Assembly: GCF_002954775.1 (NCBI RefSeq)
Contig: NZ_PJME01000004.1
Location: 372,001 to 436,000, forward strand
Length of the DNA: 64,000 nt
Source: Streptomyces geranii
GTDB taxonomy: Bacteria > Actinomycetota > Actinomycetes > Streptomycetales > Streptomycetaceae
Direction: 5' to 3'
Position numbers and translations under genes: made by a program. The notes under the pieces were generated by a model. It had not been told where the DNA came from. It saw nothing but the letters and a program-made list of their open reading frames with translations, and made no database searches. Below, piece by piece: positions 25,534 to 34,389 of this stretch. The first letter of the stretch is position 1; each line of letters starts with the position of its first letter.

Positions 25534-26802
25534 ATGACCAGAACCGGAAGCAGAAAGGTGCTGAGCGCTGTCGCCCTGACGACGGTCCTCGCACTGAGCG
25601 CGGCCTGCGGCGGGTCGGCGGCCGAGACCTCGGACAAGCCGGCGGCGCTGCGGATGACGGTCTGGACCTCGGACAAGGACCAGCTGAAGCTGTTCGACAG
25701 CATTGCTGCCGCCTACCGGGCCGACCACCCCGACGTCTCGAAGATCACCTTCGAGAGCCTCCCGTTCGCCGACTACAACACGACGCTCACCACCCAGATC
25801 GCCGGCGGCAACGCCCCGGACCTCGCCTGGATGGGCGACCTGTCCCGGGACCTCATCGCCTCCGACGCGCTCCTCGGGCTGACCGACAGGTTCAAGGCCA
25901 CCCCGGGCTGGAAGTACGACGACCTGCTCGGCAGTGTGACCTCCGAGTTCAGCCACGACGGCACGCTGTACGCCTACCCGTTCTCCAACTCGCCGTTCGC
26001 CCTGTACGTGAACACCGATCTGCTGGCCAAGGCGGGACAGAAGATCGATCCCGCGAATCTGACCTGGGACCAGGTCGCGGCGGCCGGAGCGGCCGTCCAC
26101 GCCAAGACGGGCAAGGCCGGTTTCGTCGTCCGCGACTTCGACTACAAGGCGTGGAACACACTGGCCACCGTGTGGACCGGCTGGGGTGCGTCGGCGTGGA
26201 GCGCGGACGGCAAGACGTGCACCTTCGACAGCCCGGAGATGCAGCAGGCGTTCACGTTCCTGCACGACGCGGCGTTCAAGACGCAGGCGATGCCGGGTCC
26301 TGGCACCACCGCCGACTTCTTCGCCGGTGACGCCGCCTTCACCGTCGCGCAGGTCTCCCGCGCCTCGCTGCTGACCGGCTCGTTCAAGTTCGGTCTGTAC
26401 CCGCTGCCTTCGGGCCCCAAGGGCAAGTACTCGGTCCTCGGTCAGGCCGGGATGGGCGTACTGGCCTCCAGCAAGCACCCGAAGCAGGCGGCGGACTTCC
26501 TCGCCTACCTGACCAACCCGGAGAACGCCGCCAAGCTGGCCCAGTACTTCCCGCCGCCCCGCAAGTCCCTGCTGACCGGGGACAAGCTCGCCGCGAACAA
26601 CAAGGTCCTGAACGCCGAGCAGTTGCAGGACGCGGTGGTCGACCAGCTCCCGGACGCGGTCACGCTGCCCAACCACACCAGCCCGGCGGAGATCGCCCAG
26701 AAGGGCAAGACGGCACTCGACGCGATGTGGCGTGCCGACGCCGACATCCCGGCCGTCCTGCGCTCGGTCTGCGCCGCGATCGATCCGATCCTGGCGAAGT
26801 GA
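25534..26802 (+). CDS. CUT1 sugar ABC substrate-binding lipoprotein
   Basis: 422 residues with a signal peptide and lipobox LSAAC (in ALSAACGGS). LRMTVWTSDKDQLKLFDSIAAAY, PDVSKITFESLPFADYNTTLTTQIAGGNAPDLAWM and the late QAADFLAYLTNPENAAKLAQ are hallmarks of MalE-like family-1 binding proteins. The ATG follows GAAAGGTAGGA. About 100 nt with three GACCGGCAC repeats separate it from the oxidoreductase gene. Its stop overlaps the permease start. It delivers an oligosaccharide to the two permeases; the ATPase is not encoded here and is probably a shared MsiK-type protein elsewhere (known for Streptomyces CUT1 systems). Confidence 0.92.
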   Translation: MTRTGSRKVLSAVALTTVLALSAACGGSAAETSDKPAALRMTVWTSDKDQLKLFDSIAAAYRADHPDVSKITFESLPFADYNTTLTTQIAGGNAPDLAWMGDLSRDLIASDALLGLTDRFKATPGWKYDDLLGSVTSEFSHDGTLYAYPFSNSPFALYVNTDLLAKAGQKIDPANLTWDQVAAAGAAVHAKTGKAGFVVRDFDYKAWNTLATVWTGWGASAWSADGKTCTFDSPEMQQAFTFLHDAAFKTQAMPGPGTTADFFAGDAAFTVAQVSRASLLTGSFKFGLYPLPSGPKGKYSVLGQAGMGVLASSKHPKQAADFLAYLTNPENAAKLAQYFPPPRKSLLTGDKLAANNKVLNAEQLQDAVVDQLPDAVTLPNHTSPAEIAQKGKTALDAMWRADADIPAVLRSVCAAIDPILAK

Positions 26803-27719
26803 CCAGGACACGGGCCGCCGGACCGGCCGGGCCGGTCTTCTGGACGTCGCGCCGACGGGACGTACTGACCGGCTATCTGTTCATCCTTCCGCAGCTCGTC
26901 GGGGTCGCGGTGTTCGTCCTGCTGCCGGTCGGCATGGCGATCTGGTACAGCGTCAACGACTGGAACGTCTTCACCGGCAAGCAGACCTTCGTCGGCGGCG
27001 AGCACTACGCGGCCCTGGCCGACGACCCGCAACTGCCCAAGGTGCTCCTGGCGACACTGCTCTTCTCCGGCGGAGTCGTGATCGTCAACATCTCGCTCGG
27101 CCTGCTGATCGCCGTCCTCCTCAACCGGAGGTTCCGCGGCGTCACGGTGTTCCGGACGCTGTTCTTCTCCCCGGTGGTCGTCTCGGTGGTCGCCTGGACC
27201 CTGGTCTGGGGCTTCCTCCTCCAGGACAACGGCGGCATCAACGGCCTGCTCGGCACCATCGGCATCGACGGACCGAACTGGCTCCAGAAGGGCGACACCG
27301 CGATGGTGTCGGTGATCCTCACCCAGGTCGTACGCAGCGTCGGCATCAACATGGTGCTGTTCCTGGCCGCCCTCCAGGGCGTACCGAGAGAGCTGTACGA
27401 GGCCGCACGCATCGACGGCGCCAACAGCCGGACGGTCTTCACCCGGATCACCCTGCCGATGATCTCCCCGACGGTGCTGCTGACGGCCATCGTGACGGTG
27501 GCCGGGGCACTGCAGTCCTTCGCCCAGATCGCCGTCCTGACGGGCGGCGGGCCGGGGCTGTCGACCACCGTCCTCGTCTACTACGTGTTCCAGCAGGCCT
27601 TCGAGTTCAACGACATCGGCTACGGCTCGACGCTGGCCCTGATGCTGCTGTCCTTCGTCATGCTGCTCACCTTGCTGCAATGGCAGCTGCGCCGTAAGTG
27701 GGTGTTCTATGAGGACTGA
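26799..27719 (+). CDS. CUT1 sugar ABC permease, MalF type
   Basis: 306 residues from a GTG at 26799 overlapping the binding-protein stop (GTGA). Six membrane helices start with LTGYLFILPQLVGVAVFVLLPVG. The EAA loop ELYEAARIDGANSRTVFTRITLPMISP is clear. The upstream open frame overlaps the lipoprotein gene and was discarded. Its 3' end overlaps the second permease by 11 bp. Confidence 0.93.
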   Translation: MTRTRAAGPAGPVFWTSRRRDVLTGYLFILPQLVGVAVFVLLPVGMAIWYSVNDWNVFTGKQTFVGGEHYAALADDPQLPKVLLATLLFSGGVVIVNISLGLLIAVLLNRRFRGVTVFRTLFFSPVVVSVVAWTLVWGFLLQDNGGINGLLGTIGIDGPNWLQKGDTAMVSVILTQVVRSVGINMVLFLAALQGVPRELYEAARIDGANSRTVFTRITLPMISPTVLLTAIVTVAGALQSFAQIAVLTGGGPGLSTTVLVYYVFQQAFEFNDIGYGSTLALMLLSFVMLLTLLQWQLRRKWVFYED

Positions 27720-28542
27720 CAGAGTCCGGTCGGTACTGCTGGTGATCGCGCTGAGCGTGCTGGCGATCCCCTTCGTCGTACCGACGGTCTGGATGGTCGC
27801 CGCGTCGGTCAAACCCCTGGCGGAGATCTTCCAGGCGCCGCCGTCCCTGTGGACCGACTCACCGACCCTGGCCGCCTACCGCGAGGCGTTCACCTTCCAG
27901 CCCTTCGCCCGCCAGTACTTCAACAGCGTCTACATCGCGGTCCTGGTCACCCTGATCACCCTGCTGGTGTCCAGCCTGGCCGGATACGCCTTCGCCCGGA
28001 TCCGCTTCCCCGGCGCGAACGCCCTGTTCCTGGTGGTGCTGACCGGGATGCTGGTACCGAGCGAGGTGACCATCGTGCCCCTGTTCCAGCTGTTCAAGTC
28101 GGCCGGAATGATCAACACGCACTGGCCGCTGATCCTGGTGACCGCACTGGCCGGGCCGTGCGTCCTTGCGACGTTCATCATGCGGCAGTTCTTCATCGCC
28201 CTCCCCGTCGAACTGGAGGAGGCCGCCCGCCTCGACGGCCTCGGCCGCCCCGCGATCTGGTGGCGGATCTGCCTGCCGCTGGCCCGGCCGGCCCTGTCGG
28301 CGGTGGCGATTCTGACGTTCCTGGCCTCCTGGAACCTCTACCTGGAACCGACGGTGTACCTCACCTCACCGGACCTGTTCACCCTGCCCCAGGCGCTGAC
28401 CCGCTTCGCCGACTCCTACGGCGGCCCGATGTGGAACACCCAGCTCGCCGCCGCCACCCTGACGGTCCTGCCGATGCTGCTCGTCTTCGTCCTGGCCCAG
28501 CGCCACTTCATCGAGGGGCTGTCCCACTCGGGCCTCAAATGA
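27709..28542 (+). CDS. CUT1 sugar ABC permease, MalG type
   Basis: 277 residues, six helices. The PFVVPTVWMVAASVKP N-terminal segment and EAA loop ELEEAARLDGLGRPAIWWRICLPLARP are typical of MalG-like permeases. It is the last gene of the sugar operon; a 14-bp palindrome centred near 28596 lies just after it, but with no U tract. No ATPase gene follows. Confidence 0.93.
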   Translation: MRTDRVRSVLLVIALSVLAIPFVVPTVWMVAASVKPLAEIFQAPPSLWTDSPTLAAYREAFTFQPFARQYFNSVYIAVLVTLITLLVSSLAGYAFARIRFPGANALFLVVLTGMLVPSEVTIVPLFQLFKSAGMINTHWPLILVTALAGPCVLATFIMRQFFIALPVELEEAARLDGLGRPAIWWRICLPLARPALSAVAILTFLASWNLYLEPTVYLTSPDLFTLPQALTRFADSYGGPMWNTQLAAATLTVLPMLLVFVLAQRHFIEGLSHSGLK

Positions 28543-28715
28543 ACACCCCCTACGCCCTGCGACCGGCGGACCCGCTGCCCGTGCGTACGCGGCGGATCCG
28601 CCGGCGGTGCCACGAGTCGGTGCCGAGGGCGGGGACGGGATCACCACCCGGATGTGATTACCACCAGTTACCGATCACACCGGGACCGTCCGCGCTCCTG
28701 ACCACCGACGGTGGT

Positions 28716-29180
28716 TCAGTGGTTCGTTCCCGAGGCCCAGACGGCCTGGCTGCCGTCGTACACGACAACGTTGCCGTCGTCCTGGACGACCAGGCGCGAG
28801 CCCGGATGACCGGCCGTGTTGGAGGCCCACACCGCCGTCAGGGACGCCGTGTAGACGACGAAGTTGCCGTCGCCCTGAAGGGTCGCCGACCAGCCCCGGC
28901 CCACGGTGTTCGAGGCCCACCGGGCCCGGTTGAACTCGTCGTAGATGACGAGGTTGCCGTCGGTCTGCATGACCAGCCGTGCCGTGTTCGAGCTGAGCGA
29001 CTGGCCACGGCTCAGGGTGAACGGCGCGTACCGTGTCTGGTTTGCCTGTATGACCTGCACCGACTTCTTGCCGGTGCCAGTCGCTGGAGCGTCGTTCGAG
29101 GGTGCCGCGCTTGCCTGGCTGCCGAGCGTCAGGGTGGCGATGACGGCGGTGGCGAGGAGTGTGACGACTCTCTTTCTCAC
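28716..29180 (-). CDS. secreted bulb-type (B-lectin) protein
   Basis: 154 residues from a GTG at 29180 with AAGGAG 8 nt upstream. A signal peptide (RKRVVTLLATAVIATLTLG, cleavage after ASA) is followed by a single beta-prism lectin domain with three copies of the mannose-binding Q-x-D-x-N-x-V-x-Y pattern: MQTDGNLVIY, LQGDGNFVVY and VQDDGNVVVY. The second copy is degenerate at the first position. It is probably secreted and binds mannose-type glycans. It is a stand-alone gene near the sugar importer. Confidence 0.87.
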   Translation of the reverse strand: MRKRVVTLLATAVIATLTLGSQASAAPSNDAPATGTGKKSVQVIQANQTRYAPFTLSRGQSLSSNTARLVMQTDGNLVIYDEFNRARWASNTVGRGWSATLQGDGNFVVYTASLTAVWASNTAGHPGSRLVVQDDGNVVVYDGSQAVWASGTNH

Positions 29181-29382
29181 GAGCGAACTCCTTGAGTCAG
29201 ATAGTTCATCCAGCGGTGCCCGATCCGGGTACCGCCCACGAACTCTGACACCACGGCCGCGCGGAATGGGCCGCTCCGCACAGCCATGACGAGTTTGTAT
29301 CCCCGCTTTGACCTGAAAGCCGGGGCACCGGCCGACCTGCCGCACGCCACTCCTGCGCGGAGCCGTCCCGTCGTCGAATCCG

Positions 29383-30282
29383 TCACTCCCCGTTCATCCA
29401 CGCCCGCGTCCCGAACGACGCGCACGCCCGGGAGGCCACCACCGCCGCACCGCGCAGGGCATCGGCGAAGTCCCTTGAGTCCAGGGGGTCTTGGCGAAGA
29501 GCGAGGTGATGGGTGAGTGCTCCGTGCAGGACGTCGCCCGCGCCCAGGGTGTCCGCCACCGGGACGGCGGGCACCTCCACCGAGCCCTCGCTGTCGGGAC
29601 CCGCCCACCTGATGGGCCGCGCCCCCTGACTGACCGCCGCCCACCGCACCCCGTGCTCCCGCAGGAACCGCAGGGCGTCCGCCGGCGTGCGGGTGCCGGG
29701 CGGGCGGAAGTCGCCCGAGCAGACGGCCACGTCGATCAACGGCAGCAGATTCTCGGTGCCGGGCTTCCAGCTGCCCGCGTCCAGCACGGTCCAGCGCCCG
29801 GCGGCACGTGCGAAGTGCGCGGCGGCCAGGGCCAGTTCCCCGTGGTGCCCGTCGAACTCGACGATGTCGCAGGCCGCCACCAAGGCGTCGAGACCGGCGG
29901 GCGGGACGAGCCGGTGGCCCGTCGCGTTGGTCGAGACGACGGCACGGTCCCCGCTGGACGCGGTCACGAGGACGGAGGACACGGCAGGCGGCTCGACGGA
30001 CCCGGCCGCGAGATCCGACACGCCCACACCCAGCCGGTCGAGATCCGCCGCGACGGCGAGCCCCAGCGGATGGGAACCGATCGCGGTGAGCAGCCTCGCC
30101 GTACCACCCAGGTGAGCGAAGGCCACGGCCGCGTTCGCCGCCGGGCCGCCCGCCGCCACCGTCTGCTGACGCGCCGTCAACTTCTGGTTGGCGCCGGGCA
30201 CATGGTCCACGAGCTGGACGACATCAAGAGTGCACAGCCCGACGAACAGCCCTCCAGGACGTCCCTGCTCTGCCGACTTCAC
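29383..30282 (-). CDS. PfkB-family carbohydrate kinase
   Basis: 299 residues. VAAGGPAANAAVAFAHLGG is the N-terminal PfkB signature and VADTLGAGDVLHGAL is the C-terminal signature with the catalytic Asp and anion hole. FVGLCTLDVVQLVDHVP is the usual first strand with the substrate Asp. An earlier in-frame ATG at 30300 exists, but AGGAGG lies just after it and 9 nt before the GTG at 30282, so GTG is the better start. The sugar substrate is not determinable; it is probably tied to the adjacent carbohydrate locus. Confidence 0.88.
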   Translation of the reverse strand: MKSAEQGRPGGLFVGLCTLDVVQLVDHVPGANQKLTARQQTVAAGGPAANAAVAFAHLGGTARLLTAIGSHPLGLAVAADLDRLGVGVSDLAAGSVEPPAVSSVLVTASSGDRAVVSTNATGHRLVPPAGLDALVAACDIVEFDGHHGELALAAAHFARAAGRWTVLDAGSWKPGTENLLPLIDVAVCSGDFRPPGTRTPADALRFLREHGVRWAAVSQGARPIRWAGPDSEGSVEVPAVPVADTLGAGDVLHGALTHHLALRQDPLDSRDFADALRGAAVVASRACASFGTRAWMNGE

Positions 30283-30632
30283 CCACCAGCACCTCCTCAT
30301 GCCCGGTCAGGCGGTCAGTGTACGAACGGCCCGGGCGGAAGCGTCCGGAGAGTCACCGGTCGGGGCGGCTTCCGGGCAAGGTGATGTGCCCCGACCGGGG
30401 GCGACCTCGCTCTCCACCGGCGCACCAGGCAGCCGCCGCGACGCATTCCGGAACCGCCACAGGTCTTGTCAACAGGGCCGACGACGTGCGAGTGTCCGGC
30501 CATGGTTACGTAACCATGGCCGGTTTGTATGGGTCCGGGAGCCGTCAGTATCCGGATCCAGGTTCGTCGGTGCCTCGGCTCGGCCGGTGAACCCGCACTC
30601 CGTCCGCAGCGATATCCGTCACTGGAGACGAC
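30283..30632. promoter_or_regulatory. intergenic region upstream of GH5 gene
   Basis: 350 nt without a convincing gene. It holds the divergent promoters of the kinase and the GH5 gene and the 28-bp palindrome described separately. A weak GGAGA precedes the GH5 ATG at 6 nt. Confidence 0.5.
30496..30523. promoter_or_regulatory. 28-bp perfect palindrome (operator candidate)
   Basis: Fourteen bases (30496-30509, starting CCGGCCATGG and ending TTAC) are followed by their exact reverse complement (30510-30523). The centre is TTACGTAA. It lies 110 bp before the GH5 start. With no loop and no U tract it fits a dimeric repressor site better than a terminator. The LacI protein at 32168-33208 is a possible ligand (inference). 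Confidence 0.6.
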
Positions 30633-32117
30633 ATGACCAAGACCCGGACGAGGTCTAGAAGACTGGCCAGCGTGATCATGGCCGGTTTTGGCGCCACACT
30701 CATGTTCCTGACCGCCCCGGCTCCCGCCCTCGCCCAGTCGGCCCCTGAGGCGAAGACCGCCTCGCACGCGCCGGGCAAGCCCGCGGCGAAGGGCGGCACC
30801 AGTGACTTCCGCGGAGTGAACTGGGCCGACCCGCGCGACAACTACGCCGCCGACGCCGTGGTGCCGAGCGGGCTGTCGCTGACCGACAACTACCGCACCG
30901 TGTACCGCACCACGGACCGCATGGTGCGCGGCTTCAAGAAGAACCTGGGCGCCAACACCCTGCGGCTGCCGATCAACCCGTCGTCCGTGGGCACCACTTG
31001 GTGGAAGTCGTACCGGGCGACGATCGACGCGGCCACGGCCTACGGCGACAAGGTCATCGTCAGCTACTGGGAGGCCAACACCAGCAAGGACGGGCTGGTC
31101 GACGACACGGCCGCCTGGAAGAAGATGTGGAACACGGTTGTGCGGGAGTACAAGCACAACCCGCGCGTCTACTTCGAGCCGATGAACGAGCCGCACGGCT
31201 ACACCCTGGACCAGTGGGTGTCCGTCACCAGCGGCTGGCTCGCCCAGCACAAGGACGTCCCGCGCGGCCGGGTCGTGATCAGCGGCACCGGCTACAACGA
31301 CAACGTCACCGGCGTCGGCGCCGCCCGCGAACTGAAGGGCACGCTGCTCTCACTGCACTTCTACGGCTACTGGGCCAGCCACACCACGCAGGCCGACTGG
31401 ACCGCCGACCTCGAAGCCCGCATCGGCAAGTACGCGAGCCGGACCGTCATCGACGAGGCCGGCTCCCCGATGACCATCGGCCTCAACTACGGTGCCTGGA
31501 ACGGCAACATCTACACCTCGTACCTCGCTGCCGTGACCAACACCGCCCGCAGCAAGGGCATGGGGCTCGTCTACTGGCCGGGGCTCAGGTTCAACGACGC
31601 CTACTCCATCGAGTCGCTGGACGCCAAGGGCAACCTCGTCGACAACAGCGCCACCGGGGTCGCCCTGCTGCGCTGGGGCTACGGCTTCGGCAAGACCCCG
31701 CCCGTCAACGACCTGCCGCCCGCGCCCCCCGGCGAGGTCCTGCGCGGAGTGGGCTCCGGCCGCTGCGTCGACGTACCCGGCTTCAGCACGACCAACGGCA
31801 CCCAGCTCGACCTGTGGGACTGCAACTCCGGCGGCAACCAGATCTGGAACTGGAACGCGGACAAACAACTCACCGTCTACGGCAACAAGTGCATGACGGT
31901 GGGCGGCACCGGCGCGACGGCGGGCGACCCCGTGGTCATCAACGACTGCGCCGGTACGACGGCCCAGCAGTGGAACGTGAACGCGGACCTCTCCGTGACC
32001 AGCGTCGCCAACCCGGCGCTCTGCCTGGACGCGGCCGGAGGAGGCACCGGCAACGGCACCTCGGTCGACGTCTGGTACTGCAACGGCAGCAGCAACCAGC
32101 AGTGGAACAGGAGCTGA
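30633..32117 (+). CDS. secreted GH5 glycoside hydrolase with CBM13 (ricin-B lectin) domain
   Basis: 494 residues. A signal peptide ends near APALAQ. The GH5 catalytic domain (~55-340) opens with DFRGVNWADPRDNY and has LRLPINPSSVG, acid/base Glu186 in FEPMNEPHG and nucleophile Glu275 in VIDEAGSP. A Pro-rich linker leads to a ricin-type beta-trefoil (~370-494) with CVDVPGFSTTNGTQLDLWDC and repeated Q-x-W motifs (NQIWNW, QQWNV, QQWNRS). The domains imply a secreted endo-glycanase tethered to polysaccharide; cellulase, mannanase or xylanase activity cannot be separated by eye. Confidence 0.9.
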   Translation: MTKTRTRSRRLASVIMAGFGATLMFLTAPAPALAQSAPEAKTASHAPGKPAAKGGTSDFRGVNWADPRDNYAADAVVPSGLSLTDNYRTVYRTTDRMVRGFKKNLGANTLRLPINPSSVGTTWWKSYRATIDAATAYGDKVIVSYWEANTSKDGLVDDTAAWKKMWNTVVREYKHNPRVYFEPMNEPHGYTLDQWVSVTSGWLAQHKDVPRGRVVISGTGYNDNVTGVGAARELKGTLLSLHFYGYWASHTTQADWTADLEARIGKYASRTVIDEAGSPMTIGLNYGAWNGNIYTSYLAAVTNTARSKGMGLVYWPGLRFNDAYSIESLDAKGNLVDNSATGVALLRWGYGFGKTPPVNDLPPAPPGEVLRGVGSGRCVDVPGFSTTNGTQLDLWDCNSGGNQIWNWNADKQLTVYGNKCMTVGGTGATAGDPVVINDCAGTTAQQWNVNADLSVTSVANPALCLDAAGGGTGNGTSVDVWYCNGSSNQQWNRS

Positions 32118-32167
32118 CACCGGCACCGCATCCCGCCGACAGCCGACCGGCGCCGCCGCGCTTCGCC

Positions 32168-33208
32168 TCAGGGCGAGGCCGGCGGCGCCGCCGTGCTCGC
32201 CCGGACCACCAGCCGGGTCGGCACCAGCGTCTTGTCGACCACATCGGGCCCCGTACGGCCGATCTTGCCCAGCAGCTTCCGCAGACTGAGCCGCCCGACG
32301 GCCGCGAAGTCCTGTCGTACGGTGGTCAGTGGCGGCCAGAAGGCGTGCGCCTCCTCCATGTCGTCGAACCCCACCACGCTGACGTCCTCGGGAATCCGCC
32401 GGCCCAGCTCGTGCAGGGCGCGCATGACACCGAGCGCCATGTGGTCGTTCGCCGCGAAGATCGCCGTGACCTCCGGCCGCCGCCCCAGCTCCAGCCCGTG
32501 CCGGTACCCGGACCTGGTGGTCCAGTCCCCGTACAGCACCGGGGGCGGTACGACTCCGGCGTCCTGGAGGGTGCGCCGCCAGGACTCGACCCGGTGGGCC
32601 GCGGAGAACGAGGTGGGGGGCCCGGCGATGTGCCACACCTGCCGATGCCCCAGCTCCAGCAGATGCTCGGTGGCCTGCCGGGCGCCGAGCGCCTGATCGG
32701 TGTCCACGACGGTGTAACCGGGACCGGTGTCGGAGTCGACGACGACCATCGGGACCCCGGGCGGAAGACTGAACTCGGAGTCGTCCAGCAGATGCGCCTC
32801 GAAGATGAGGATGACCCCGTCGACGGCGGCCTCGCTGAGCCGGTCGTACGCACCGGAGACCCTGCCCATGGTCGGGTCCGCGACGGGGATGAGGGTGACG
32901 GCGTACTTGGCGCGGGCGGCCTCCTCGGCGATGGCGTCGAGGGTGCGCGTGTTGCCGAACGTCCTGAGCGTGAAGGTGATGACACCGATCGTGTTGAACC
33001 GCCCGCTCTTGAGCGCACGCGCGGCCCCGTTCGGCCGGTACCCCAGCGCCTCCATCGACGCCACGACCCGCTGCCGGGTCGTCGGGTCGACATTGGTGTG
33101 ACCGTTGGACACCCGAGAGACGGTCTGCGGCGCGACGCCGGCGTGCCGCGCGACATCCGCCATCGACGGCCGGGGCCGTCCGGACATGGGCTCGCCCCCA
33201 ATCGCCAT
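32168..33208 (-). CDS. LacI-family transcriptional regulator
   Basis: 346 residues. SMADVARHAGVAPQTVSRVSNGH is the helix-turn-helix and ALGYRPNGAARALKSGRFNTIGVI contains the hinge helix. The sensor domain is full length, with AIFAANDHMALGVMRAL and VSVVGFDDMEEA. The ATG at 33208 has AAGGGA upstream; a second ATG seven codons later is possible. It is convergent with the GH5 gene and adjacent to the acid-sugar cluster, so it might regulate either. Confidence 0.92.
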   Translation of the reverse strand: MAIGGEPMSGRPRPSMADVARHAGVAPQTVSRVSNGHTNVDPTTRQRVVASMEALGYRPNGAARALKSGRFNTIGVITFTLRTFGNTRTLDAIAEEAARAKYAVTLIPVADPTMGRVSGAYDRLSEAAVDGVILIFEAHLLDDSEFSLPPGVPMVVVDSDTGPGYTVVDTDQALGARQATEHLLELGHRQVWHIAGPPTSFSAAHRVESWRRTLQDAGVVPPPVLYGDWTTRSGYRHGLELGRRPEVTAIFAANDHMALGVMRALHELGRRIPEDVSVVGFDDMEEAHAFWPPLTTVRQDFAAVGRLSLRKLLGKIGRTGPDVVDKTLVPTRLVVRASTAAPPASP

Positions 33209-33269
33209 GATCCCTTTTTCCCTGTCTCCAGGACCCTGACACCAGCCTAGTACTCCGGGTCGGTGACTC

Positions 33270-34262
33270 TCAGTGCGGGACCGTGACGGCGTCGGGGTGA
33301 TCCCTGACGTACGCCCGTACGACCGACTCGAAGCTCTCGTCCGGCCGCAGGCCGAGCGCGAGGGCACGGGTGCTGTCGAAGACGGCCGGCCAGGAGCCCA
33401 CGATGGCCTCGACGGCGGGATCGGGCGCGACCGTCACCAGGTCGGCGACGGCGTCACCGGCCACCCGGCGCAGCGTGGCCAGCATGTCGGCGACCGTGAC
33501 CGTGAGCGCGGGCAGGTTGACCGGCAGCCCGCCGTCGAGGGTGGCTTCGGTGATACGGAGGATGCCCTCGACGGTGCGACGCGGCGAGGCGAGGGCGACG
33601 CGCAGCTCGGGGCCGACCGGGCAGACGGCGGGCAGCCCGGCGAGCGGCTCGCGGACGATGCCGGACAGAAAGCCGGAGGCGGCGGCGTTGGGCTTGCCCG
33701 CCCGCACCGAGACGGTCATCAGCCGCGCCACCCGCCCGTCGACGAAGCCCCGCCGGGTGTACTCGGCGATCAGCTGCTCGCAGACGCGCTTCTGCGCCCC
33801 GTAACTGGACTGCGGCGTGGGCAGCGTCGACTCGCTGACCACGGGCGGCAGGGGCAGTGCGGGATCGGAACCGTAGACCGCGATGCTGCTGGAGAACATC
33901 AGGCGCGGCACCGGGCCGCCCGCCGCCGACTGCGCGCGGGCGGTGTCGAGCAGCGCGCGGGTGGTGTCGAGATTGGCGCTCATACCGAGGTCGAAGTCGG
34001 CCTCGCACTCGGCGGAGACCGCCGAGGCCAGGTGGATGACGACGTCGACCGGCTGTACGAAGATCTCCTCCAAGTGCTGGTGCAGGTCGCCGTGCACGAC
34101 GTCCACCAGCGAGTCGGTGACCAGCGCCGACTCGGCCGGGACGACCCGGTCGGCGAGCACGAGGCGCTCGATGGGAGCACCGCACAGGGTCCGCCGCTTG
34201 AGCAGCGCGCCGGCCACCCGCTGTCCCAGGAAGCCGAACCCGCCGGTGAGAAGGACCCTCAT
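33270..34262 (-). CDS. denD: D-erythronate dehydrogenase (NAD-dependent epimerase/dehydratase family)
   Basis: 330 residues. MRVLLTGGFGFLGQRVAGAL is the NAD-binding GxxGxxG. LMFSSSIAVYG and QSSYGAQKRVCE give the Ser-Tyr-Lys (SDR) site. GFVDGRVARLMTVSVRAGKPNAAASGFLSGIVREPLAG is the block distinctive of DenD, which oxidises D-erythronate or related four-carbon sugar acids. The ATG at 34262 has GAGGAG at 7 nt. It lies 127 nt downstream of the tartrate-type dehydrogenase gene and is probably in its operon. Confidence 0.85.
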   Translation of the reverse strand: MRVLLTGGFGFLGQRVAGALLKRRTLCGAPIERLVLADRVVPAESALVTDSLVDVVHGDLHQHLEEIFVQPVDVVIHLASAVSAECEADFDLGMSANLDTTRALLDTARAQSAAGGPVPRLMFSSSIAVYGSDPALPLPPVVSESTLPTPQSSYGAQKRVCEQLIAEYTRRGFVDGRVARLMTVSVRAGKPNAAASGFLSGIVREPLAGLPAVCPVGPELRVALASPRRTVEGILRITEATLDGGLPVNLPALTVTVADMLATLRRVAGDAVADLVTVAPDPAVEAIVGSWPAVFDSTRALALGLRPDESFESVVRAYVRDHPDAVTVPH

Positions 34263-34389
34263 GCGCACGCTCCTCGATACTCCGTTGCCCGCTCCGGCCC
34301 GGCGGCGCACCGGTACCGAGGACAGCAGAAGTCTTCCGCACCCACCAGCCCCCGACACCGGCACCGACGCCGGAACCGGCGGCGGGCGG

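Noticed and set aside
28590..28603. CGGCGGATCCGCCG palindrome after the sugar permease as a terminator
   Set aside because: No loop and no U tract; 14-bp G/C palindromes are common in this composition.
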